Positions 1 through 9,062 of a stretch of 64,000 bases of DNA are shown here, piece by piece (positions within the stretch are counted from its first letter, which is position 1; each line of letters begins with the position of its first letter). The notes beneath the pieces were generated by a model. The model was not told the DNA's origin, made no database searches, and worked only from the letters and a program-made list of their open reading frames with translations. Origin of the DNA: Sinohyriopsis cumingii (Eukaryota > Mollusca > Bivalvia > Unionida > Unionidae). Location: positions 109,877,214-109,941,213 of the forward strand of contig CM068830.1 in the NCBI GenBank assembly GCA_028554795.2, given 5' to 3'. The position numbers were made by a program, and so were the translations under genes.

Positions 1-258
1 CCTTCTTCGTATGTTTTAGCGAGAACAGGATTTGTCTACTTGGGACCTGAGTCAGGATTGGGATATGAAGTACAGTGTTTCGCTTGTGACCTGAAGTTAC
101 GAATGGATCTATGTATCTATAAAGATTCAGCTATTCTGGAACATACTCGATGGTCTCCGCACTCCCCTTACCTTTCTATGGCCTTTATTTATTGCTTCCG
201 AAACAAAGAGACTATAAAATCAGGCTGCCATGCCACGGATTATGTCACCTATCATTGA
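1..258 (+). CDS. BIR-like domain fragment (IAP-type), partial at left edge
   Basis: Open from the first base to a stop at 258, so it is the C-terminal end of a longer reading frame. The protein reads as the second half of a baculovirus-IAP-repeat zinc fold: an aromatic-rich GFVYLG stretch, a CFAC pair, then EHTRWSP, in the spacing used by BIR domains. BIR proteins bind and restrain caspases, and large DNA viruses often carry them. It sits directly upstream of family A genes on the same strand, so it is probably cargo of the element. A host IAP gene interrupted by the element is the alternative. The equivalent region of copy A3 (54,660-55,260) does not resemble it. Confidence 0.5.
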   Translation, partial: PSSYVLARTGFVYLGPESGLGYEVQCFACDLKLRMDLCIYKDSAILEHTRWSPHSPYLSMAFIYCFRNKETIKSGCHATDYVTYH

Positions 259-715
259 ACAGATTCCGTGGAAGGAACTCAATGACCATATTCAAACCGT
301 GGATCATTACCATCGATTATTACAAGAACTGTATCCATTCAATTTGGGTCGACAAGTGGTGTGTCTTAGTGACTTGTTTTCTGGGATTTCGTTTACCAGC
401 CGATTCTTTCTGGACTCTTTACGATCAGTACTTACCACACCCCCCATGGCCTTAAATGGTCACGAAAAACTCCTTTTTCTCAAAGCCTTGCGGTTTCATC
501 TGGATACTTCTCGACCTCTACGGAAAAAAAAGATTCGTCAACTTTTAGCTACCCAAGACGTGTATGACGATGTGTGTGTAGCTTGTGACTTACACCCCCA
601 TTGGACAGATGTCCGTGCCTGGAAAGAATGGGATTTTGAGGCTTGGACCCAAGAAGTGGCCCAGTATGCACGAGAGTTGTTCAAGGAAAAAAAGTTACTT
701 TTCAACCAGTGTTAG
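230..715 (+). CDS. Family A conserved ORF, about 160 aa, unknown function
   Basis: An intact open frame that begins 29 bases before the stop of the preceding BIR-like frame. The protein has no domain I can name. It has no membrane segment and contains a central basic block (RKKKIR) and several Trp/His positions. The same protein is recognisable in copy A3 at 55,540-55,880, where stretches such as NLGR-VVC and FKALRFHLD are conserved. This shows it is a genuine family A gene that was under protein-level constraint and not a chance frame. The real start could be any of the first Met codons (230 or 242). It lies between the PolB side of the element and the ATPase. Confidence 0.6.
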   Translation: MPRIMSPIIEQIPWKELNDHIQTVDHYHRLLQELYPFNLGRQVVCLSDLFSGISFTSRFFLDSLRSVLTTPPMALNGHEKLLFLKALRFHLDTSRPLRKKKIRQLLATQDVYDDVCVACDLHPHWTDVRAWKEWDFEAWTQEVAQYARELFKEKKLLFNQC

Positions 716-951
716 TGACGGTGCCAGAAGAACCCGTCACCCAGGACAGGACTGTCATGGACAGGCCTGAAAGACCCTTTCGGGAGGACACTTGTGTGAC
801 CTTACCCCCTATAGAACTGGTCAGAACTTTACCCAAAACATGTTGTACAGACACTTGTGTTTATTCCACGTTAATGGTTATCATGTGCCTTTTATCGTTG
901 TACTTAAGCCTTTGGCTTTTATGTATTTTTGTCTTTCGTATTCATGTTTGA
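643..951 (+). CDS. Family A small membrane protein
   Basis: This overlaps the end of the previous gene in another frame. The protein is about 100 residues, with a Pro/Glu/Asp-rich N-terminal half, several Cys residues near the middle and one strongly hydrophobic segment close to the C-terminus ending in the WLLCIFVFR motif. The same C-terminal motif and the upstream VTF-P-SVT-EEP stretch recur in copy A3 (55,998-56,320), which supports this frame over the alternatives. It is likely a single-pass membrane protein with a short C-terminal tail. A polyadenylation signal (AATAAA, about 959-964) follows immediately. Function is unknown; a virion membrane or exit role would be a guess. Confidence 0.5.
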   Translation: MDPRSGPVCTRVVQGKKVTFQPVLVTVPEEPVTQDRTVMDRPERPFREDTCVTLPPIELVRTLPKTCCTDTCVYSTLMVIMCLLSLYLSLWLLCIFVFRIHV

Positions 952-981
952 AACATTCAATAAACGTGTTCTGAAAAAAAG

Positions 982-989
982 TATATAAA
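982..989 (+). promoter_or_regulatory. TATA box of the packaging ATPase gene
   Basis: TATATAAA lies 43 bases upstream of the ATPase ATG (1,032) and just downstream of the previous gene's AATAAA. Copy A3 keeps a TATAAAA at the matching place (about 56,346) before its ATPase, so the box is conserved across the family. Confidence 0.6.
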
Positions 990-1031
990 CTCTTTGTTTG
1001 TTTTCGTGTCACAAGTGACATTCCTAACACT

Positions 1032-1758
1032 ATGGCTACCTCTGCTGTCTCTGCTTCCTCTTCCTCTACTGTCAAAGTCATCGACGAACACTTAGATCGT
1101 GCCAGTTGAGAGGCTTTATATCTTCGCCATCCCTTTAACTTACTCATTGCTGGACCTAGCGGTTCAGGCAAAACCGAATTCGTCAAACGTTTGATCGAAC
1201 ATAAACATCATTTGATCGATCGACCACCTCAGCCGATCGTGTGGTGTTACAAAGAGTGGCAATCGGCGTACAGCCTCTTGCGAGAAAGTCAAGGCGATTC
1301 CATCGTGTTTGTGGAAGGCATTCCTAAAGAAGACGACGGCATCGTCTCTGACTCCTGTCAAACCCATTTAGTCATTTTCGACGACATGTTAGGAGAAGAC
1401 GAAGAAGAAATTAAACTGTGGTTCACGCAAAGGGCATCACCGTAATGCCAGTGTCGTTTACATCACCCAAAATTTGTTTCAACAAAGTAAAGCCCATCGC
1501 ACCATCAGTCTCAATGCACATTACTTGGTCTTGTTTAAAAGCCCTAGAGATAAATCACAAGTGCAAGTCTTAGCCAAACAGTTAGGGACGCCTTGGCTGA
1601 CTCAGGCGTACGACGATGCCACTCAAACGCCACACGCCTATTTACTCGTCGATTTGAAACCTACGACCCCCGAGGATTTGCGATTTCGTACCCACTTGTT
1701 TCACCACTGGTGCCAAGACGGAGGGCGTGTCCTGTACACGTCTCCGTCCTCGACTTAA
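1032..1758 (+). pseudogene. Packaging ATPase (FtsK/HerA, A32-like), family A
   Basis: Genome-packaging ATPase that would drive DNA into the capsid. A Walker A box (GPSGSGKT) is followed by a hydrophobic strand, and a Walker B-like LVIFDDM lies further on. A C-terminal part with LFKSPRDKSQV matches the arginine-finger and core region seen in the A2 and A3 copies (37,941-38,425; 56,404-57,080). The N-terminus is Ser/Ala-rich and low in complexity, as in the other copies. The start is chosen at the ATG that follows the TATA box and is conserved in copy A3. The gene is broken at about two points in this copy. The family assignment rests on the Walker motifs, size and position in the gene order. 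Confidence 0.8.
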
Positions 1759-1779
1759 TTTCACTCCACAAAAAAAATC

Positions 1780-1787
1780 TATAAAAA
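1780..1787 (+). promoter_or_regulatory. TATA box of the basic core-like gene
   Basis: TATAAAAA lies 40 bases before the ATG at 1,827. The same arrangement is seen in copy A3, where a TATATAAAA (about 57,064) precedes the homologous ATG at 57,111. Confidence 0.6.
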
Positions 1788-1826
1788 CCTCAGGCCCTTT
1801 TTGTCTGTCTCACACACATTTTGAAC

Positions 1827-2789
1827 ATGACGTACCTTCAGTCGCATCTTCCCGTCAAATTGATTCGTGCCTTGTATGGCATCAGTCGAGAAAAAAATCA
1901 ACAAATACGAGCTCGTGTCCTAGAAGCTAGTCTCAAAGAAGTCTTACGATGGTTCACGGTGACGGCACGTCAATTAATCCAAGGAATCATTCAGATTCCT
2001 CATCAAACCAAACGCTTTTTTGATCGAAACAAAGTCGCTTTGGCCGATCCCCGCATCGACACTCAAACCAAAAAACAAATCATTTTGAAACCTGGAGGGA
2101 GCGGTACTCTAGGAGGGGTCATCATTCGCTCTCTCTTAAGATGGGATCCTAATGCCCCCAAATTTCTCCCCAACAAAAAAGTCAAACGAAGCTCCAAGAA
2201 GAAGAAAAAGACCAGGTCCCCAAGGAGAACTTCTCCAGTGGCGGGACCCTCCTCTTACCAGACACCACCACCACCCCGGAAAAAGAAAAGAAGCCCAAAG
2301 AAAAAGAAACAGAGAAAAAGTCCACAGAAAAAGAAAAGTCCACAGAAGAAAACTAGTCGGAAGAGAGGAACTTCTTCGCCCAGGACGCAACCTTACACTC
2401 GCAAACCACGACCGGCCACGGCGGTGACTGCGTCTCCGGCAGCCTCACGTTCATCCACTTCCCCGCTGATGACACCAAGAACTGAAGAGTACTTGGAGAC
2501 GTTGATCACACCAAGAACTTCTCCGTTGATGACCCCAAAAAGAACTTCCCCAGTGGCAGGACTATCCAATTTAGTGGCAGTGGCTGCTGCTCACAAAGTA
2601 CCTTCTCCCAAAATCAAAGTCCAAGAAAGACAATCAGTGGCGACGCGTTCCACTATAAAAAAGGCCTGTGACCAAGTCGGGGTATCAGTGTTTTTGGTGC
2701 TGAAGACTCAAAGATGCCACCCTCCAGAAAACATCCCTCTTCTAAACAGCCCCAAAGAAAGAAAAGAAAAGGACTACCTCCACGTTTAG
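1827..2789 (+). CDS. Basic core-like virion protein, family A
   Basis: Open frame of about 320 codons. The first ~110 residues form a compact helical domain (PVKLIRALYGI, ASLKEVLRWFTVT, KQIILKPGGSG) that is conserved in copies A2 (38,481 on) and A3 (57,111 on). The rest is extremely Lys/Arg/Ser/Pro-rich, with repeated SPKKKK, SPQKKK and TSPLMTP blocks, as in DNA-condensing core proteins of adenovirus-like viruses. The ATG at 1,827 is preferred because the other two copies start at the matching ATG, each preceded by a short CAAC/GAAC context. The role as a DNA-binding core protein is inferred from composition. The N-terminal domain is one I do not recognise. Confidence 0.65.
   Translation: MTYLQSHLPVKLIRALYGISREKNQQIRARVLEASLKEVLRWFTVTARQLIQGIIQIPHQTKRFFDRNKVALADPRIDTQTKKQIILKPGGSGTLGGVIIRSLLRWDPNAPKFLPNKKVKRSSKKKKKTRSPRRTSPVAGPSSYQTPPPPRKKKRSPKKKKQRKSPQKKKSPQKKTSRKRGTSSPRTQPYTRKPRPATAVTASPAASRSSTSPLMTPRTEEYLETLITPRTSPLMTPKRTSPVAGLSNLVAVAAAHKVPSPKIKVQERQSVATRSTIKKACDQVGVSVFLVLKTQRCHPPENIPLLNSPKERKEKDYLHV
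2654..2660 (+). promoter_or_regulatory. TATA box within the core gene for the next gene
   Basis: TATAAAA lies inside the end of the core-like gene, 54 bases before the ATG at 2,714. The gene here overlaps its neighbour, so the promoter sits within coding sequence. The decayed copy A2 still shows a TATAAAAAAAA at about 39,391. Confidence 0.5.
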
Positions 2790-3115
2790 TCAAACATGGG
2801 GACATGTTATCTGTCCTGTCCAAAGCTTCTCCACCTCTGCGAAAAAAACTCATTCAATCAGCCTCCAAAGAGGTCATCGATACCGTGTGCGAATGCTGTT
2901 TGAACGTCTTGAAAGGCACGATCCCTTTGTCCAAACACCAGAAACAATGCTTAAGCAAACATCGTCACGTTCTTCGCCAAATGGTTCAAAAGAAAATTCC
3001 CATTCGTCAAAAGAAGATGTTGGTCCAACGTGGAGGCATTTTACCCCTCTTGTTAGGTCCCTTCCTGAAAGGAGTCTTGGGAACCATGTTGGGAGGACTG
3101 GTGGGAGCAAGATAA
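2714..3115 (+). CDS. Conserved Polinton small basic protein (pX-type position)
   Basis: An open frame of 133 aa overlapping the end of the core-like gene by 76 bases. It begins with a basic leader and then has a helical domain (DMLSVLSKASPPLRKKLI) and a Cys/His-bearing segment (VCECCLNVLKG, then HQKQCL). A further basic helix and a Gly/Leu-rich hydrophobic tail (GGILPLLLGPFLKG) follow. This architecture recurs in many animal Polintons: a short basic protein with LLVQ-GGFLPLLL-like endings. The hydrophobic Gly-rich tail suggests a membrane-active or virion-internal peptide. A decayed homologue lies in copy A2 at about 39,790-40,130. Function is inferred, not shown. Confidence 0.65.
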   Translation: MPPSRKHPSSKQPQRKKRKGLPPRLVKHGDMLSVLSKASPPLRKKLIQSASKEVIDTVCECCLNVLKGTIPLSKHQKQCLSKHRHVLRQMVQKKIPIRQKKMLVQRGGILPLLLGPFLKGVLGTMLGGLVGAR

Positions 3116-3163
3116 AAAGGACCTCGGAAGTCCAAGATCTCAGAATCGACCCCTGACAACCCC

Positions 3164-3793
3164 ATGGAAGGACGAAAACTAGCTTTAGTGCCTTACAAAC
3201 GATGGATGGAATACCATCGTTGGCAACAACAATGCACCCCGCATTTACCTCCCAATCCCAATTTGAGCGAGATGTCCCAATTACAACACGAATTGCAGTC
3301 CTTGATCGATCGCCAAGATTTGTCCGAAACAGAAAAATTGCAAAAGTACGGTCAACTCTTGCAACGACTGCAACTCTTTCACCAGAAAGCTTTAGACGAA
3401 ACAGCTCTACCCACTCTGAAAGATTTTAAGACCTTGATGAAAAGTCCAGCACCATCACCAGTACCCGTACCACCACTACCAGTGACCAAGACAGAAAAAG
3501 AAGAAGAAGAAGAAGGGTTTCAAACTCCACCAGAAAAAGTACTCAAGTTAACAACACCACCTACCTCCAGAATTGGATGGATTAAAAAGATGATGGCCAC
3601 CCCTTCTTCGTCACAAGAGAAAAAGAAAGTGAAGACAAAAGTGAAGACAGAAGTGAAACAAGAACCGATATCCCCCGCTCAGACATCCTCCTCTGCGACA
3701 CCTATTGCTGGTCGCACACGCAAAGCATTGCAATCCAAGGAAGTACCCCAAGAGAAAAAGAGTAGCATCCTCCAAGAGTGGGTGCCTTATTAA
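3164..3793 (+). CDS. Family A conserved protein upstream of integrase
   Basis: An open frame of 209 aa. The first ~90 residues are well ordered (LVPYKRWMEYHRWQ, then LQHELQSLID and KYGQLLQRLQLFHQKAL) and are helical by eye. The remainder is a low-complexity Pro/Glu/Lys/Thr linker with a short ordered C-terminus (SILQEWVPY). A homologue with the same N-terminal pattern is at 40,178-40,850 in copy A2. A protein opening with a LVPY-like strand and a Gln/Leu helix commonly precedes the integrase in animal Polintons; its function is unknown to me. A weak TATA-like GATAAAAAGG lies at 3,111-3,120. Confidence 0.6.
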   Translation: MEGRKLALVPYKRWMEYHRWQQQCTPHLPPNPNLSEMSQLQHELQSLIDRQDLSETEKLQKYGQLLQRLQLFHQKALDETALPTLKDFKTLMKSPAPSPVPVPPLPVTKTEKEEEEEGFQTPPEKVLKLTTPPTSRIGWIKKMMATPSSSQEKKKVKTKVKTEVKQEPISPAQTSSSATPIAGRTRKALQSKEVPQEKKSSILQEWVPY

Positions 3794-3810
3794 CACACAA
3801 ACACAAAAAA

Positions 3811-4919
3811 ATGGAAAAAGTCTTAGCCAGCATTTACTACGATCCCTCCCATCCTGCAGGTTACGCAGGAGTTCAAAAATTGTATCGTGCTGCCAAAACT
3901 CGACTGAAAAGTCTCCGTTTACCTCATGTGCAACGATGGTTACAAGAACAAGCTACCTACACTTTACACAAACCCATTCGACGCAAGTTTGCCAGAAGTC
4001 GCACCCGAGTGGAAGGCATCAATCATCAATGGCAAGCCGATTTAGCCGATGTCTCTCATTTGGCCAGCTACAATCGTGGCTACAGATATTTGTTTTGTGT
4101 CATCGACGTCTTTTCCAAATTTCCCTGGGTCGTGCCCTTGACTTCCAAATCGAGCAGCCAGTTAGTGCGAGCCCTGCAACGGGTGTTGAAACAAAGTGGT
4201 CGTCACCCTCTTCGATGGCAAACGGACAAAGGCACCGAATTTCTGAACCAAGCTTTCCAAAAATAATTAAAGAAACGTGACATTCACTTTTTTACCACCG
4301 AGAATCCCGAAACCAAAGCCAGCATCGTGGAACGTTTTCAACGCACGTTCAAAGAACGCATGTGGAAATATTTTACGCATCACCACACTCTGAAGTACAT
4401 CGACATCTTACCGCAGCTGGTGCAAGCTTACAACCAATCTTACCATCGAAGCATCGGCCGTGCCCCGCAAGAAGTGACTCCCGACAACGAAGTGTTGGTG
4501 TTTGAGCGCCTGTTTGGTACGTCCCCGACGAGGGCTGTCCCCAAGAAAAGTGGAGCGTTGACCGTAGGAGATTGGGTGCGCATTGGCAAAACCAAACGCA
4601 CTTTCGACAAAGGTTACTTACCTAACTGGACGACCGAATTGTTTCGTGTCACTGGACGAGTGCATGGTCGTCATCCTGCCGTCTATAAATTGGAAGACAT
4701 GAACGGAGAAGTGCTAAATTAACGTTTTATTTGCCCGAGTTACAACGTGTCACCAAAAAAGAAGACGACGTGTACGACATCGAAAGCATTCTCGAACGCA
4801 GAATCCGTAAAGTAGGCAAACGACGTGTCAAAGAAGTCAAAGTTCGTTGGAAAGGATATCCACCCAGTTTTGATTCTTGGATCGACGCTTCGCAAGTCAT
4901 CGACTATAAAAAGAAGTGA
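3811..4919 (+). pseudogene. Polinton integrase with chromodomain, family A
   Basis: Retrovirus-like DDE integrase that inserts the element. The N-terminal part (YYDPSHPAGYAG, then VQRWL) is the helical Zn/H2-like domain of Polinton integrases. The RNase-H-fold core has the three acidic blocks QADLADVS, QTDKGTEF and VERFQRTFKERMW. A C-terminal chromodomain (YDIESILERR, VRWKGYPPSFDSWI) would bind modified histone tails and steer insertion into chromatin. ATG 3,811 follows the previous gene by 17 bases and matches copy A2. The gene is broken at about two points. Family B's integrase lacks the chromodomain, a clear difference between the two families. Confidence 0.88.
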
Positions 4920-4924
4920 CCATC

Positions 4925-5332
4925 ATGCCTTTTCACACGGACGCAGCTACGTCGACCACTCCTTCACCCAGTTCTTCTGTGCAAGATTTGCAAAAACAAC
5001 CCTTGTGGGTGTGGTGTGGAGAACGTGTACCTAAAACGCAAATCGTCTTTTTCTGCCAAATCTTCGTGGTGTATTGTGTCATCGGGGCAGCCATCGCCAA
5101 TTTGAGTTTGCAACAAGGAGACAAACAATTGTGGACCATTTTATTGAGCAGTTGCATCGGTTACCTGCTTCCTAATCCCTCCCTGAAATTCTCCTCGAAC
5201 GGGAACCTTGTGTCCAGTGCCAGTGCAAGTCACCACTCCAATAACAACCACAACCAGAACCCCATTTTAGGCGGAGACACGCCTCTGACGTCGATTAACC
5301 CCTCGGACAGCCACAGAACTCTGGAATTATGA
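4925..5332 (+). CDS. Polinton two-helix membrane protein
   Basis: An open frame of about 135 aa. A short Ser/Thr-rich N-terminus and a VWCGERVPKTQIVFFCQIFVV segment lead into a first transmembrane helix. After a short loop (LSLQQGDKQLW) comes a second hydrophobic stretch ending in SSCIGYLLPNPSL, then a Asn/His/Ser-rich tail. The KTQIVFFCQ ... LLSSC-GYLLPNP pattern is one I associate with Polinton and adintovirus membrane proteins next to the integrase. Only the tail survives in copy A2 (about 41,280-41,420). The ATG is 6 bases after the integrase stop. A TATAAAAA at 4,905-4,912 is too close to serve this start unless the mRNA is almost leaderless. Confidence 0.65.
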   Translation: MPFHTDAATSTTPSPSSSVQDLQKQPLWVWCGERVPKTQIVFFCQIFVVYCVIGAAIANLSLQQGDKQLWTILLSSCIGYLLPNPSLKFSSNGNLVSSASASHHSNNNHNQNPILGGDTPLTSINPSDSHRTLEL

Positions 5333-6253
5333 GTCACCAAAACCAATTTTACTTAACCTTACCCAGTGATAGTTCCATGGAGGTGTTTCCCAACAACACG
5401 TTGTGCTGTTACACGGCCAAATTACCTCAGGCCATCCCATTAGATCACGAAGCCCATTGGGAAGTGGCTTTAGTAGAAATCATTCACCCGACCCAAGTCC
5501 TCAATGTCCTTCCCAATCAAAATTTCTTTGATGCGGAAGTTCATGACGAACCATTGCAACAGTACTTGGATACCTATGGCAAATATGACAAGAAAACCCC
5601 TGGCACAAAAAATCAAAAGTACACCACCTATCACTTGTTCATTCCTCCAGGCTTTTATTTTAGTGGTCAATATTTGGTCAGCACCATAGCCTCCAGGTCT
5701 AATGTCGTGTTTCTTAAAGCTTTGGAAAGTGTCAAAAAAAGTGTCACCATGGAATACCACAAAGCAGCTCGTCGCTTCTTGATGAAATTTGACGGGAGTA
5801 AAATCCTGTCCATTTTATTTTGTCCTGAATTGTTTGACATGTTGGGCGGAGACATGGACATGAGAATGGCCATGATCAAGAAAAAGGAATTACCAATCAT
5901 TTACGACAACGAGTCTTTTAGCAAGTTATTTCGTGCCCCGGTAGAACTGAACCAAGGACTGAATTTGATATTCCGATGTGGTGGAGTACAACGTGGTGGG
6001 ACACACCTCTGTGCCGTTACTGCGTGTCATTCCTTTCAAAGTGGATTCTGCCACGAACGCTGACGAGGAAGGTGGAAACACTTATCACGTCCACCGCGAA
6101 TTTGCACATCCTCACTATTTGCCTGTCAGCAAGTCGTATTTGGACACGGTCAACATTGCTATTAAAGGAGATCTGGGACAAAATATTTCATTCACCAAAG
6201 GAAAAGTCACGGTGAAACTCCATTTTCGAAAACGGTTCTCTCACGACTCGTAA
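5329..6253 (+). pseudogene. Penton-like minor capsid protein, family A
   Basis: About 300 residues. The opening (FYLTLPSDSSMEVFPNNTL, then LDHEAHWEVALVEIIHP) is typical of a Polinton protein in which a LPS-NSS...FP-NT strand is followed by an E-WEVAL-EI-HP motif. The middle has FYFSGQYLVS and FCPELFDMLGG, and the end has VGHTSVPLLR and YLPVSKSYLDT. I take it to be the minor capsid/penton protein by position (between the membrane protein and pVI-like protein, upstream of the major capsid) and by beta-rich appearance. That assignment is inference. It starts with a 4-base overlap with the preceding gene. It is broken at about one point; a homologue in copy A2 is at 41,428-42,359. Confidence 0.6.
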
Positions 6254-6256
6254 GTC

Positions 6257-6681
6257 ATGTATCCAGTGTACCGAGGGGTTGCTCGACAGCGAGGACACGG
6301 TTTAGGAGATATGTTAAAATCGGCCTTTCGTTCGGTGGCCCCTGTGTTGAAACCGATGGTGACACGCGGATTGCACGCCTTGAAAGATGCGGCACTGACG
6401 CAAGGCAAAGAATTTCTCCGAAATGTCATCATCGACAAAAAAACCCTAAAGAAGCCTTCATGAGGGCTGGCAAAAATGTCTTGCTGCAAACGGGCAAAGA
6501 CCTTTTGGGCCGCCGAGAAACACCTATAAATGCCCTGCACGCTACAGAATCAGGCATTCAGCAAGGACAAGGCAGAAAGAGACGACGAAGAAAACACCCT
6601 TTCACCAGACTTCACACTTCTAAAGCGAGAAAGGCAAAGAAAAGAAGAACCGTTCGAGACTTAGACGTTTTCGATTATTGA
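6257..6681 (+). pseudogene. pVI-like minor capsid protein, family A
   Basis: About 140 residues. It starts with YPVYRGVARQRGHGLGDML, a Gly-rich amphipathic opening, followed by FRSVAPVLKPMVTRGLHALKD. The middle is helical and the C-terminal half is strongly basic (GRKRRRRKHPF, KARKAKKRRT). This pattern of Gly-rich, amphipathic helix, then basic tail matches adenovirus pVI-like membrane-lytic minor capsid proteins and the family B protein at 34,611-35,084, which sits at the same place beside the major capsid gene. It is broken at about one point. A TATAAA (6,525-6,530) inside the gene is conserved in copy A2 and may serve the capsid gene downstream. Confidence 0.6.
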
Positions 6682-6694
6682 GACACAGAACAAA

Positions 6695-7976
6695 ATGATG
6701 CACCGAGAATCTTGCGCTTGTTCCAAGTCGGAACTGGATCTGTTTGCCATGCCCCCCACCATGATGACGATGCAAGAACCCCAGTGGGTGGAATTTCATC
6801 CCGTCTCCTCATTGATCGATTCCGCTCCCATCGAGTTTGAAATCAAAGGACAGTTACCTATACTTGAAAGTGAAAGTGATCGAACCACCCAACGCTAACC
6901 TAGACAATGATGATGCAGTAGCTCCCGTCAACAATTTCATGCATTCCTTGTTTAGCGAAGTGGACTTGTACTTGAATAACAAACTGGTCAGCAGCAGCAT
7001 GGATACTTACCCTTATCGAACGTACCTGGAAAATCTCTTGACGTACGGAAAAGAAGCCAAGAACACTCATCTGGATGCTTGTGTGGTATGGAAACCTGAC
7101 AAAGCGACTAAGTTCAACGGCCTTACACTTGCTGGGGATGCTTCAAATACAACGGGATTTGTAGAACGACGAACGAAAATTCATCTAAGTCGTAGTTTAG
7201 AACTGATGGATCGCTTGCATCTATACATGTGGTTACAAGAAAAGTATTTGCTGAACGGGGTGGATGTTCGCCTGAGACTGAATCTCAGCAGTGCCGCTTT
7301 CCATTTGATGGCTGCTGATGGTTCCACTTACAAAACCATCATCCAAGAAGCCAGACTCTAAGTGGAAGTGTTACCTAAAGTGGGAAACGACGTCAGTCAG
7401 ACGTTGAGCAGAACGACCGCCAAGTATCCGACACGTCGCGTGGAAGTGAAAACCTTCACCATTCCTGCTGGACAGCGATCCATGATCGAAGATCATCTGT
7501 TCCAAGGACAGTTACCCAAGCGTTTGATTGTTGGCATCGTCAAGAATTCAGCCTTCAACGGAGCCTACCATGAAAATCCTTTCAACTTTCATCACTACAA
7601 TGTGTCCAAGATTGAAGTCAGTCGCGATGGAAAGACCTTGTGTACCCGACCTTTTGAGCCTAACTTTGGTGACAGGAATTATTTGAGATCATACTTGTCG
7701 CTGTACGAAGCCAACGGACAGTTAGGAACCAACACCAGTCACGGCATTAGGTACGAGGATTATGCAGGTGGCTATGCTTTATGGGCTTTCGATTTCACTC
7801 CAGACCAAGGCAGCGACGAGGGACATTTCCACTCTATAATATCCGGCCAAATTCGTGTGGAAATTCAGTTTGCGAGTCCACTGGATGCAGGGAACACAGT
7901 GAACGTCATCCTGTATGCAGAATTTGATAATACGATAGAAAACAACAGTTTGAGAGAAGTCATTCTAGATTATTAG
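6695..7976 (+). pseudogene. Major capsid protein (double jelly-roll), family A
   Basis: About 430 residues in all. Family marks include PTMMTMQEPQWVEFHPVSSL near the N-terminus, VNNFMHSLFSEVDLYLNNKL and YPYRTYLENLLTYG, and a second barrel region with RRVEVKTFTIPAG, PKRLIVGIVKN and PFNFHHYNV. The end, VNVILYAEFDN, is typical of Polinton major capsid proteins related to adenovirus hexon. The order VNNF-HSLF-VD-YLN...Y-YR-Y-E-LL is diagnostic in my reading. It is broken at about two points, yet most of the length reads cleanly. A truncated copy is in A2 (42,812-43,232); A3 has lost it. Confidence 0.9.
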
Positions 7977-7981
7977 AAGCT

Positions 7982-8488
7982 ATGGAAGACTGTTATCCCT
8001 CTTTACCTAGTGAAGAAACTTTGGACATGAAATGTGAGGAGACCATGGAAGAAGAAGAAGAAGATTCCCAAGACGAAGAAGTGATCATGATGAAGTCAAG
8101 ATGGCCAGAACAAGAAGCCCATTTAGTCTCCTGTTTTGCTACATTCCTGACAGATGCAATCAAAGAATTGTTCAAGGAAGAATGCTATGGATGTTAAAAC
8201 GATCATCCCAGTCAAATTCAACACGACAAATGTCTGATGTTGAGCCAAGAAGAAAAATTGGACGAATATCTGGACAAAGCTTGGGATCACATCGAGATAG
8301 AATTCGTGTTGAACGAGTGGTATAAAGGCTTGGATAAACATTCTTCTCCACCATTCACGTCTCTGGAGCGCCGTCGCATCGAATCTCTCTTTGACCCGAA
8401 TAAGAAGTCGGAGCCAAAAGCCTTTTACTTGTCAGACATTTTCAAGCAAAAGATCAGGATCGAATTGATGACTTATCATTACCTGTGA
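7982..8488 (+). pseudogene. Conserved Polinton Cys/His ORF between capsid and protease
   Basis: An acidic N-terminus (runs of Glu near residues 20-30) precedes a conserved block. That block has an FKEECYGC motif, a DHPSQIQHDKCLMLS motif, and helical KLDEYLDKAWDHI and VLNEWYKGL segments. The combination EC-GC ... DHPSQ-xH-CLM recurs in Polintons of many animals, usually next to the capsid or protease gene. The paired Cys and His suggest zinc binding. Function is unknown. It starts 5 bases after the capsid stop and is broken at about one point. Remnants with DHPSQ-like NHPRQIQH and EEKLEEYL are at 57,310-57,640 in copy A3. Confidence 0.55.
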
Positions 8489-8501
8489 AGAAGAAAAAAA
8501 C

Positions 8502-9062
8502 ATGGATACCTGGGAACTTTATTACCTTTTGAACCACAGTTCGTATACGGCTTCTTGGAACCCTGTCGTCTGTGCTAAAGATGAACTCCCTCATCGCAAA
8601 CCTCAAGACCATCTAGCTTACGTGATCAACACGGACGACAGTCATCTCCCAGGAATCCACTGGGTAGCCGTCTACTTTCCTCAAGAAGGATGTGTGGAAT
8701 ATTTCGATTCGTACGGATTGCCCCCTTTGGAAGACGATATCATTGACTTTATGCGAAGAAATGCTCAGACCACCCGATTCAAGAATGTGAAATTACAAGG
8801 CACAGATTCCTTGGTGTGTGGACAGTAGTGTGTGTATTTTCTGCATCATCACAGCCTGGGCTATTCCTTAGAACATTTAGTGACTCATTTTGATCCTCGT
8901 TCTTCTTCAAGAAACGATGTGAAAGTAGATCGATGGTTTTGTGACCATTATGCTTATCTTTTGTCTCAAGGTAGAAAACGTAGTGTCCATCAATGGCCTA
9001 ATGACTTCCAACAGTGGAAATCACAATTTCATTCACAACGTTGTCAACCCTGTTTAAAGTAG
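8502..9062 (+). pseudogene. Adenain-type maturation protease, family A
   Basis: Cysteine protease of the adenovirus protease (C5/Ulp1-like) family that would cut virion precursors. The first half has GIHWVAVYF (catalytic His), VEYFDSYGLPP (Asp/Asn strand) and then the SLVCGQ block carrying the nucleophile and oxyanion Gln region. This is followed by a CVYFLHHHSLGYSLEHLV helix and a C-terminal extension ending in a Cys-rich SQRCQPCLK. Length (about 185 residues) fits the family. It is broken at about one point. The same C-terminal part is seen on the opposite strand at 63,747-64,000 in copy A4 with very few differences. Confidence 0.8.

Noticed and set aside
765-785. Hairpin CCTGAAAGACCCTTTCGGG as another histone-type signal
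   Set aside because: The loop is three bases of the wrong type, ACCCA and the U7-like block are missing, and it lies inside a coding frame.
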